Assembly (NCBI GenBank): GCA_964036045.1
Contig: OZ038381.1
Location: 100,879,367 to 100,943,366, forward strand
Source of the DNA: Eutreptiella sp. 'Long Island Sound 2002'
Lineage: Eukaryota; Euglenozoa; Euglenophyceae; Eutreptiales; Eutreptiaceae
Length of the DNA: 64,000 nt
Direction: 5' to 3'
Both the position numbers and the translations under genes were made by a program. This document shows positions 53,719-61,920 of this stretch, piece after piece. The notes under the pieces were generated by a model. The model was not told where the DNA came from, did not search any database, and saw nothing but the letters and a program-made list of their open reading frames with translations. The stretch's first letter is position 1, and each line of letters opens with the position of its first letter.

Positions 53719-53743
53719 GGGTGGGCAACTTGTGACGCCTAAG
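53719..53743 (-). repeat. right terminal inverted repeat, 25 bp
   Basis: Ends CAACTTGTGACGCCTAAG; perfect reverse complement of 47209-47233. Confidence 0.95.
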
Positions 53744-55697
53744 AAAATAATCGACGGATGTACGTCCGTCAAATATCTGGGGGGTGTAGACCCCCAAAAT
53801 GTTTGACGGGTGTACGTCAGTCAAATATTTGGGGGGTCTACACCCCCCAAATATTTGACGGATGTGGTCCCGTCAAATATTTGGGGGCTGTAGACCCCCA
53901 AAATATTTGACGGACGTACGTCCGTCAAATATTGGGGGGGCCTACATCCCCAAAATATTTGACGGGTGTATGTCCGTCAAATATTTGGGGGCGCTAGACC
54001 CCCCAAATATTTGACAGATGTACGTCCGTCAAATATTTGGGGGGCCTACACCCCCAAAATATTTGACGGATGTGGTTCCGTCAAATATTTGGGGGCTGTA
54101 GACCCCCAGAATATTTGACGGACGTACGTCCGTCAAATATTTGGGGGCTCTAGGACCCCCAAATATTTGACGGATGTACGTCCGTCAAATATTTTGGGGG
54201 CCTACACCCCAAAAATATTTGACGGACGTACGTCCGTCAAATATTTGGGGGGTCTACACCCCCCAAATATTTGACGGATGTACGTCCGTCAAATATTTGG
54301 GGGCCTACACCCCCAAAATATTTGACGGATGTGCTTCCATCAAATATTTGGGGGCTCTAGGACCCTCAAATATTTGACGGATGTACGTCCGTCAAATATT
54401 TTGGGGGCCTACACCCCCAAAATATTTGACGGATGTACGTCCGTCAAATATTTGGGGGGCCTACACCCCCCAAATATTTGACGGATGTACGTCCGTCAAA
54501 TATTTGGGGGCCTACACCCCCACAATATTTGACACATGTACGTCCGTCAAATATTTGGGGGGCCTACACCCCCAAAATATTTGACGGATGAGGTTCCGTC
54601 AAATATTTGGGGGCTGTAGACCCCCAGAATATTTGACGAACGTACGTCCGTCAAATATTTGGGGGCTCTAGACCCCCAAAATATTTGACGGATGTACGTC
54701 CGTCAAATATTTGGGGGGCCTACACCCCCAAAATATTTGACGGATGTGCTTCCGTCAAATGTTTGGGCGCTGTAGACCCCCAGAATATTTGACGGATGTA
54801 CGTCCGTCAAATGGTTGGGGGGTGTAGACCCCAAAAAATATTTGACGGATGTACGCCCGTCAAATATTTGGGGGGCCTACACCCCTGAAATATTTGACGG
54901 AAGTTATTCCGTCAAATATTTGGGGGCTCTAGACCCCCAGATTATTCGACGGATGTACGTCCGTCAAAAATTTGGGGGGCTTACACCCCCAAAATATTTG
55001 GCGAACGTACGTTCGTCAAGTATTTGGGGGGTGTAGACCCCCGAAATATTTGACGGACGTACGACCGTCAAGTATTTGGGGGGCCTACACCCCCAAAGTA
55101 TTTGACGGATGTGGTTCCGTCAAATATTTGGGCGCTGTAGACCCCCCGAATATTTGACCGATCTACGTCCGTCAAAAATTTTGGGGGTGTAGACCCCCTA
55201 AGTATTTGACGGATGTACGTCCGTCAAATATTTGGGGGGCCTACACCCCCGAAACATTTGACGGAAGTGGTTCCGTCAAATATTTGGGGGCTGTAGACCG
55301 CCAAAATATTTGACGGATGGACGTCTGTCCAATATCCGGGGGGTGTAGACCCGCAAAATATTTGACGGATGTGCGTCCGTCAAATATTTGGGGGGCCTAA
55401 ACCCCCAAAATATTTAACAGATGTACATTCGTCAAATATTTGGGGGCTGTAGAGCCGCCAAATATTTGACGGATGTACGTCCGTCAAATATTTGGGGGCT
55501 CCAGAACCCCCAAAATATTTGACGGATGTGGTTCTGTCAAATATTTGGGGGCTGTAGATGCCCATAATATATGCCGGACGTACGTCCGTCAAATATTTGG
55601 GGGGTGTAGATCCCCGAAATATTTGACGGACGTACGTCCGTTAACTATTTTTCGGGCCTACACCCCCAAAATATTTGACGGAAGTGGTTCCGTCAAA

Positions 55698-55731
55698 CAC
55701 CAAACACAAAGCCCAAAAGACCCCAGTGCAA
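55698..55731 (+). repeat. 34 bp footprint of the unit's left end inside the satellite
   Basis: CACCAAACACAAAGCCC and the following 17 bases are identical to 3712-3745 and 25987-26020, then satellite resumes at ATATTT. The same higher-order satellite module precedes it as precedes unit copy 2. Confidence 0.9.
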
Positions 55732-56356
55732 ATATTTCGGGGCTGTAGAGCCGCCAAATATTTGACGGATGTACGTCCGTCAAATATTTTGGGGGCCTAC
55801 ACCCCCAAAATATTTGACGGGTGTGGTTCCGTCAAATATTTGGGGGCTGTAGACCGCCAAAATATTTGACGGATGTACGTCCGTCAAATATTTGGGGGGT
55901 GTAGACCCCCAAAATATTTGACAGATGTACGTCTGTCAAATATTTTGGGGGCCTACACCCCCAAAATATTTGACGGATGTGGTTCCGTCAAATGTTTGGG
56001 GGCTGTAGATGCCCACAATATATGACAGATGTACGTCCGTCAACTATTTGGGGGGTGTAGACCCACAGAATGTTTGACGGATTTACGTTCGTCACATATT
56101 TGGGGGCTGTAGACCGCCGGAATATTTGACGGATGTACCTCCGTCAAATATTTTGGGGGCCTACGGCCCCAAAATATTTGACGGAAGTGGTTCCGTCAAA
56201 TATTTGGGGGCTGTAGATGCCCATAATATATGACGGACGTACGTCCGTCAAATATTTGGGGGGTGTAGACCCCCGAAATATTTGATGGACGTACGTCCGT
56301 TAACTATTTTTGGGGCCTACAGCCCCAAAATATTTGACGGAAGTGGTTCCGTCAAA

Positions 56357-56390
56357 CACCAAACACAAAGCCCAAAAGACCCCAGTGCAA
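56357..56390 (+). repeat. second 34 bp footprint of the unit's left end
   Basis: Identical 34 bases in identical satellite context, 659 bases after the first, so the footprint was multiplied together with the surrounding satellite module. Confidence 0.9.
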
Positions 56391-56737
56391 ATATTTGGGG
56401 GCTGTAGAGCCTCCAAATATTTGACGGATGTACGTCCGTCAAATATTTTGGGGGCCTACACCCCCAGAATATTTGACCGGTGTGGTTCCGTCAAATATTT
56501 GGGGGGTGTAGACCCCCAAAATATTTGACAGATGTACGTCCGTCAAATATTTGGGGGGCCTACACCCCAAAAAATTTTGACGGAAGTGGTTCCGTCAAAT
56601 TCTTGGGGGCTGCAGACTGCCAAAATATTTGACGGATGTACGTCCGTCAAATAATTGGGGGGTGTAGACCCCCAAAATATTTGACCGATATACGTCCGTC
56701 AAATATTTGGGGGGCCTACACCCCCAAAGTAATTGAA

Positions 56738-56841
56738 GGACATGGTGCGTCCTGGTTCCGTGGTTTCATCTGTACCTTTTCTCCTTGTAGTTTGTTTTGC
56801 CTCATTACACCTTTTTCGGTGTGAGTTCGCGTTGTGCCATT
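56738..56841. other. short unique spacer
   Basis: Transition from satellite to the 74 bp repeat array. No gene seen. Confidence 0.5.
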
Positions 56842-57211
56842 TCGCCTACTGTGCGCCTTTGAGCCACATCTTTCGGTTTCGGTCCGAGCCATTGCGCTTC
56901 GCGACTGAACCCTGATCGCCTACTGTGCGCCTTTGAGCCACAGCTTTCGGTTTCAATCTGAGCCACTGCGCTTCGCGACTGAACCCTGGTCGCCTACTGT
57001 GCGCCTTTGAGCCACATCTTTCGGTTTCACTCTGAGCCACTGCGCTTCGCGACTCAACTCTGGTCACCTACTGTGCGCCTTTGAGCCAAAGCTTTCGGTT
57101 TCACTCTGAGCCACTGCGCTTCGCGACTGAACCCTGGTCGCCTACTGTGCGCCTTTGAGCCACAGCTTTCGGTTTCGGTCCAAGCCATTGCGCTTCGCGA
57201 CTGAGCCTTGA
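56842..57211 (+). repeat. 74 bp tandem repeat, five units
   Basis: Units start TCGCCTACTGTGCGCC at 56842, 56916, 56990, 57064 (TCACC) and 57138, exactly 74 bases each, containing TTTGAGCCACA, CTTTCGGTTTC and GCGCTTCGCGACTGA. A degenerate sixth unit follows (GTGCCACTGAGCCGCAGC). The period is not a multiple of three, so it is not a coding repeat. It lies just upstream of the gene cluster to the right and could be promoter-associated. Confidence 0.9.
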
Positions 57212-57473
57212 CGTAACCACTGCGTGCCACTGAGCCGCAGCACTTCGCTTGTTGTCGTCGTCCTAGCGCTCTCGACAACAAACCCACCCACAAAGGCGTC
57301 TCCTGGACCAGCTGGTGAGCCTGAGGACACGCCCGGCTGCCACTTTGAGTACAATGGACCTGCCCTTGATTCCCCCGCCGAGTTGTGGGAGCCCCATAGT
57401 GGTCACGGTTGTGGACGCTACAAGCCACGAAGGTCACCCAAACCGCTAAGAGTTGTGGTGCACGAGCCAAGCA

Positions 57474-58496
57474 ATGGACCAGCCTCATGAGTTGCCACCG
57501 CAGCACTTGCTGGAGCCAGCAAGAATGAAGTATGGCCTAATGCTGGCCACAGGACAATTGGGGTGGGAGGCCACGCCGGAGGTGGTCGGGCGCCTATGGA
57601 GACGGTTCAAGGCCCGCATGGCCTCGTGTGACCTTGACGTGGTGAATCCGCATGGTTGCAGGGCATTGTGCCGGTTCATGTACACCAAGCATGGGTTTGC
57701 CATGCCCACCATGCATGATGGGGGTAGCCACGTGCACTACCGGGACGTTCCCACAGAACTCTGGGACCGACTTGCAAAACGAAACAGTGGCCGGCCAGGC
57801 AGTCGTAAGGCCGGTGCTATTGCTGGGTGGCCGTCATATGTGAAGATAGCAGAGCAAAGGGAGGTTTGGTGTGAGCTGGTGTGTGCCCTACCTCTGGTCG
57901 ACGAGTGGCCGTTCTGGACTGGGGACGAGGCATATCCCACCACAACAATGGGTTACTTCTGTGACAAGGCTATTCGCCACGTTACGCCTGGCCCATATCT
58001 GTGGCCCCAAGCGACAAGTGGGCCCAAACCAGTGGTGAGCGACCTGTTGCCAGGCCCCAAGGCGCCTGCTGCCCGTCGGCGCAACTCGTTGCTGCCTGAG
58101 GCTGCGGTCCCACGTGCGTGTGTCACTGTCACCCAGACACGGCAAGAGCGCTTTGACCAAGCGTTGCTGCAAGCCGCCCATGGGGCAGCCCGCTGCCTCA
58201 CGATTGCATGTCAGGGGCTGCAAGAGCAGCGCAAGGAATCATTGACCGAGGACAGCCTGGTGGCAGCATACACGGTGGGCCGCCACTTCGCGAATAGCAT
58301 GCGGGTGCCCATGCAAGACTGCAACGAGCTGTTGATGCGTTGCCGCCCCTTTAGCCCAGAGGTGCCAGAAAGTCACCCCAGCCGTCTGCATGCGGCCGTA
58401 CGGGTTGTGGACAACGCGCGGAGGGATGATGGAGGTCTTGAGATGTTGCAGCAACTAGTGGAGGAGATGGAGGCGGCCGGTGTGTGCCCGGCATAA
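57474..58496 (+). CDS. unknown protein at the head of the right-hand cluster
   Basis: 340 codons from ATG 57474 to TAA 58494-58496. The N-terminal 190 residues are well mixed with many Trp and Cys (VVGRLWRRFKARMASCDLD, YVKIAEQREVWCELVCALPL), then an Ala/Pro/Arg linker, then a helical part (RFDQALLQAAHGAARCLTIA). A preceding overlapping frame at 57224-57490 is also protein-like and may be an upstream exon. Beyond the TAA the same frame stays open for another 108 codons (RDPSSDESVTPTSSS and a Pro/Ser-rich stretch) to TAG 58821-58823, so the gene may continue. No known domain. Confidence 0.6.
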   Translation: MDQPHELPPQHLLEPARMKYGLMLATGQLGWEATPEVVGRLWRRFKARMASCDLDVVNPHGCRALCRFMYTKHGFAMPTMHDGGSHVHYRDVPTELWDRLAKRNSGRPGSRKAGAIAGWPSYVKIAEQREVWCELVCALPLVDEWPFWTGDEAYPTTTMGYFCDKAIRHVTPGPYLWPQATSGPKPVVSDLLPGPKAPAARRRNSLLPEAAVPRACVTVTQTRQERFDQALLQAAHGAARCLTIACQGLQEQRKESLTEDSLVAAYTVGRHFANSMRVPMQDCNELLMRCRPFSPEVPESHPSRLHAAVRVVDNARRDDGGLEMLQQLVEEMEAAGVCPA

Positions 58497-58718
58497 ACCC
58501 AACGATTAAGTCCAGAAGGGCACCCTCGAGGTGACCCAAATGACTCCACGTCCTCTGCCGTAGCGAAGGGGGTTAGAGCGGCGGTGCTTATGGCAAGAGA
58601 CCCCTCAAGCGATGAGTCTGTGACTCCCACTTCGTCCTCCTTGGCACAGGGGCGTGGTCCCCCGGCAGGTGCACAGAGTGTGGATAGCCCTGGTGAGGTG
58701 TTTAGTCCACCTGATCTC

Positions 58719-59935
58719 CCCCAGGTGGTGCAGCCGACTCCCCGGCATGTGTTGGACATGGAACACCAGACCCCAGGTCCCAGGTCTGCCCCACCGATGA
58801 GCCACCTTCCATTGCATCCATAGTAGACCCTACAAGGGTTCGCACGCCACACTCCCCAGCCCCCCACTCTGCATGTCTGACACCGGCAGTTAGTGATGGA
58901 GGGGTGGCGAGTTCCTTGGAGGAGTCTCCTATACCACTTGCACAGAAACCCAAGGAGCCATTTGTTGCGGACTGTAGTCCTTGTAGCACAGGCACTGTGG
59001 CGACGGTGAAGGCTTGCAGTCAGTCCAGTGCGGATTCGGGGGCGAACCCGGTTGAACATCCCAATTCATTGGAACAGAGCCCACGGAGCAAGAAGCGCCC
59101 AGGGGTTACACCCCCAAGTAATGGGGCTGCCGTGAAACGTGGCAAGAAAGAGCAAGGCAAGAAGACAGCTCCGATAGATCCGGATGCTATTGCATCGGAC
59201 GACGTGGACCAAGAGCCCAACAAGGCCGAGGGTGGCAGAGTCCTACCAACCGTGAGGTCCTTGAAGCTTCGCATTCTTCCGGACCAGTACGTTGCAGGGG
59301 CATGTTTCTACTATGCCGTGGCCCAAAGCCTGCATGCTATCAGCAGCGACGCCCCGTTGCACAGCGCGTCGCTGCGGCCAAAAGACATTGCCGTGTTTCG
59401 CGAAATGTGTGGGCTTTCAATTCAAGACTTTGCACTATCTGTGAACCGGGATCTTGAGAAGGACACATGGCATGGCCGGCCCCAAGGGGGAATTCCTGAG
59501 CACTTTGTTGCCTTGGCGAAGCATGTGGATGGTAGTGTGGTGTTGCTGCGATCAAGCAGGTTCAGCATTGTAACGTCAGGGTTTGGGATGGACAGCGCGT
59601 TGACATCCGCTACTGTTTGGGTGCCCGGACGGGACAATCCGATGCACTTCCATGACTTTGGGGATATGGAGGAGCAGTGCCACCAGGCGACGGTGGTGGT
59701 TATTGCCGAGGCGGAACGAGTTGGTGTCAAAGGAGGTGGTCATTTCCGGGGTGCAGTCTTTGACCATTCGCTGCAGGTAGCCCCCTTTTGCACGTTGCAC
59801 GGGATGATGGGCATCTTGGCATACAAGCGTGGGCCGGTTGGGGGGTCTAGAGCGTGGCATTTGCAGCTAGGGGTTGGCGGTATGAAGGGCCACACCAATG
59901 CAAGAGACTGCCACTGCACTCGTCTAGTGCAATAG
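58719..59935 (+). CDS. OTU-like cysteine protease domain protein
   Basis: The frame is open from about 58719 to TAG 59933-59935. The first ~170 codons are a Ser/Pro/Lys-rich linker. The domain follows: DQYVAGACFYYAVAQSLHA (Cys codon at about 59304-59306, where OTU proteases have DGNCLF-A), then LRPKDIAVFREMCG, DTWHGRPQGGIPEHFVALA (resembling the W-G-EL-ALA block) and GGHFRGAVFDHS (candidate His). Such domains cleave ubiquitin or similar modifiers. The Asp-Gly before the Cys is Ala-Gly here, so the call is tentative. The same frame continues past the TAG (next entry). Confidence 0.5.
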
Positions 59936-60388
59936 ACGCGCATCTACAAGCCACTTGTGACCCTGGTGAACAAGATGGCAAGGCAGATGTTGCCTGATTG
60001 GTTCACATGGACCACCATGCAGTTGTCTTGCAATGTCCTCGCAAAACCGCATCAGCATGTGCATGACACGTCCCTTTGGTCGGCAGTGTTTTCCACCGGC
60101 CAGCACACGCGGGGACACTTATGGGTGGAGGTGGCTGGTGTATCTAATGGTCCAGGTCGACGGAGATGTAGTATGCAGTGCTTGGATAGTGTTACACGGG
60201 ATGGCGCCACGTACGATGTATGCCAGCAGCCCGTTCTCGTACGTAGGGGTGCATGGCATGGCACTTGTTCTTGGCACGGGGAGAGGAAGTTGGTGGTGGT
60301 GTACTCCCGTGGTGACTGGCGGACACTCCCGCCGTGGGACCGTGCATTCCTCAATGAGACCGCATTCCGCTTACATGCAGGTGCATAG
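59936..60388 (+). CDS. protein-like continuation between the OTU-like and USP-like parts
   Basis: In the same frame as the OTU-like ORF, separated only by TAG 59933-59935, 150 codons read TRIYKPLVTLVNKMARQMLP ... RRRCSMQCLDSVTRDGATYD ... LLNETAFRLHAGA-like sequence to TAG 60386-60388. No domain is recognised. It suggests the OTU-like protein was once longer, or that this is a further exon. Confidence 0.45.
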   Translation, partial: TRIYKPLVTLVNKMARQMLPDWFTWTTMQLSCNVLAKPHQHVHDTSLWSAVFSTGQHTRGHLWVEVAGVSNGPGRRRCSMQCLDSVTRDGATYDVCQQPVLVRRGAWHGTCSWHGERKLVVVYSRGDWRTLPPWDRAFLNETAFRLHAGA

Positions 60389-60392
60389 TGGG

Positions 60393-61634
60393 CCACTTGG
60401 TGGAGCACCGCGGCGACCATGGGGAATGGAGAATCCATATGGGTACAACTGGTGTTGGTTGGGTACCACGCTGCAGTGCCTGTTGGTGGTGTCGGGTGGA
60501 CATGGAGGACAGCACGCAGGATGCCTGGACGAGGAGGGTGTCTAGGGACCATTGTGGCAGGGTGTTGTGGCACATGGAGGAGGTGGTGCATACAATCCAC
60601 AGGACATTGCTGAGGGGCTGGCCTTGGAGGATGCCATGTGTGAGACGGTGTGCCGATGCAGCGGGCGATGCAAGTGCAATGCCCCTGCACCAAAATTCCA
60701 ATGGATGCGGCAGGCACAGACCGCCGAATGTTGGAAGTACATGGTGCCCAAGCTCACGGCCGCTGGGGTGGTCGCTTTGTCATGTTGTTTGTCGTACGAG
60801 CAGTTCTGGCAATACTGTGGTGCCTGTGGGGTGAAGGTTCTGCGGGAGGGGGGGGAGACAGGCATGCCAGCGCAGGTATTGCATGTCACGAATCAGGGGC
60901 AGAGTGTGCGACAACGCGTGAAGGAGGGAATGAAGGGCCGACCGGTTGGGTTACTTGACAACCCCCTCCCTTGTCCGTGTGGGAGTGACCCGAGGGAGGC
61001 ACCAATGTATACATCTTTGGCGTTCAATGAGGTCGTGGGGTTACATGTCCACAACCAACATGAGTACAAGTTGGTTGTGGACCATGAGTTTCTCGATTGC
61101 TTGGGATGGTAATGGTCCTTGCATGCCATGGTGTTGCACATTGGATCGACAAGGGAGGAGGCTCACTTTGTGGTGTATGTCGTTTTCAACGACAGGTGGT
61201 GGCTCTGTAATGACACCACGGTGAAGGTCATGACCCCCCCCCCCCCCGCGACCCGTGAAAAGCGACGTTTCTGCTATACAAGCGCAAACAAACAGATTTG
61301 GTTGTGCCAGACATGTCGCAGCCTGCCTCCCAACGGACAGGACCTCCAGCCCTTGGTCAGACACGGGATGCCTAGAGCATACCTATTGACACCTCGGTGC
61401 CATCCATGGCGCTGGCACCAGGTGCGCCCCCCCCCCCCCTCCTTCAACAGAGGGTGCATCAAGGGTTGGGTACAGGAAGAACAGGCCTATGCATGCCCAG
61501 AGCGTGCCTATGGACTCCTCTGTGCCAGCCACGGCGCTGGCACGAGGTGCACCCCCCGCTTCCCCAACTGCAACACAGAGTGCATCAAGGGTAGGGGACC
61601 GGAACATGAGTATGCATGCCCAGAGCATGCTTGA
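60393..61634 (+). CDS. USP-type deubiquitinase-like domain (two in-frame stops)
   Basis: In one frame: NPYGYNWCWLGTTLQCLL at 60432-60485 fits the peptidase C19 Cys box (N-GNTCY-NS-LQ-L; Cys codon 60453-60455); CRCSGRCKC and CGAC supply metal-binding-type Cys; MPAQVLHV lies where this family has P-VLxxHL; and HFVVYVVFNDRWWLCND from 61164 fits the His box (H-Y--YV---W---D). Three blocks in correct order and spacing make the family likely. TAG at 60543-60545 and TAA at 61110-61112 interrupt the domain. After about 61250 the frame enters the 125 bp repeats and ends with TGA 61632-61634. The open frame is shifted relative to the preceding entry near 60390. Confidence 0.55.
61368..61627 (+). repeat. 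~124 bp tandem repeat, two units and a partial third
   Basis: Units starting ATGCCTAGAGC or ATGCCCAGAGC at 61368, 61493 and 61616 (periods 125 and 123), each with GGCGCTGGCAC and GGTGCATCAAGGG-like words. The small ORF below starts within it. Confidence 0.8.
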
Positions 61635-61890
61635 TGAGATGTGTGTGGCTGCCTGGGCGCCGCTACAGACGTCCTCAGAATTTGTTGAGGCAGTGGCACA
61701 GTTGCTGCAGAAGCGCAAGGTGCGAGTGGCAAGGCATTTGAGGGTGCGTGTTGAAGCACACCAGATGCAACTTAGAGCACGGCATGCAAAAGAGTGGGAT
61801 GCGCGGCATGCAGACCTTGGCATGTCACAATCGTCATTGGCACAGTCAGTGGAGCAGGACAGGTTGAGGTCTGTTGCATTGGCCGCATGA
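61489..61890 (+). CDS. small coiled-coil-like protein, unknown
   Basis: 133 codons from ATG 61489 to TGA 61888-61890. The first 45 codons come from the tandem repeat; from residue 50 the composition is a charged helix (EFVEAVAQLLQKRKVRVARHL, then HQMQLRARHAKEWDARHADL) with regular Leu/Val spacing. It lies between the USP-like frame and the hAT-like transposase and may be the true C-terminus of the former after a frame change, or a separate short gene. Confidence 0.4.
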   Translation: MHAQSVPMDSSVPATALARGAPPASPTATQSASRVGDRNMSMHAQSMLDEMCVAAWAPLQTSSEFVEAVAQLLQKRKVRVARHLRVRVEAHQMQLRARHAKEWDARHADLGMSQSSLAQSVEQDRLRSVALAA

Positions 61891-61920
61891 GGTAAGGATG
61901 CATTGTGCGTGTTGATGCAG

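Larger units (their letters stand above)
47209..53743 (+). mobile_element. 6.5 kb DNA transposon with 25 bp TIRs and two spliced genes
   Basis: The element is 6535 bp, starts CTTAGGCGTCACAAG and ends with its inverse complement, perfect over 25 bases. It interrupts the satellite and duplicates AAAAT. Both genes are on the plus strand: a 789-codon transposase candidate (47791-50161) and a second multi-exon gene (50373-52961). Palindromes GGCCGAAATTTCGGCC cluster within 510 bases of the left end and 740 bases of the right end, between the genes and in two introns. Base composition and gene style differ from the neighbouring unit. I cannot match it to a named superfamily; the CTTAGG terminus with a 5 bp duplication does not fit the classes I know well. 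Confidence 0.85.
53744..56737. repeat. 52 bp palindromic satellite, array 3
   Basis: About 57 units continuing array 2 beyond the transposon, starting with the right target-site copy AAAAT (53744-53748). A higher-order module with GTAGATGCCCATAAT and GTTAACTATTTTT recurs near 55556 and 56215 and also at the end of array 1 (about 25850). The array ends at about 56737 in unique sequence. Frames through it of KYLTDVRPSNIWG type are artefacts. Confidence 0.95.

Noticed and set aside
61892-61920. 29-base intron (GTAAGG...ATGCAG) before the hAT-like gene
   Set aside because: Splicing would join the downstream frame to a frame that is not the protein-like one upstream; the preceding ORF ends naturally at TGA 61888-61890.
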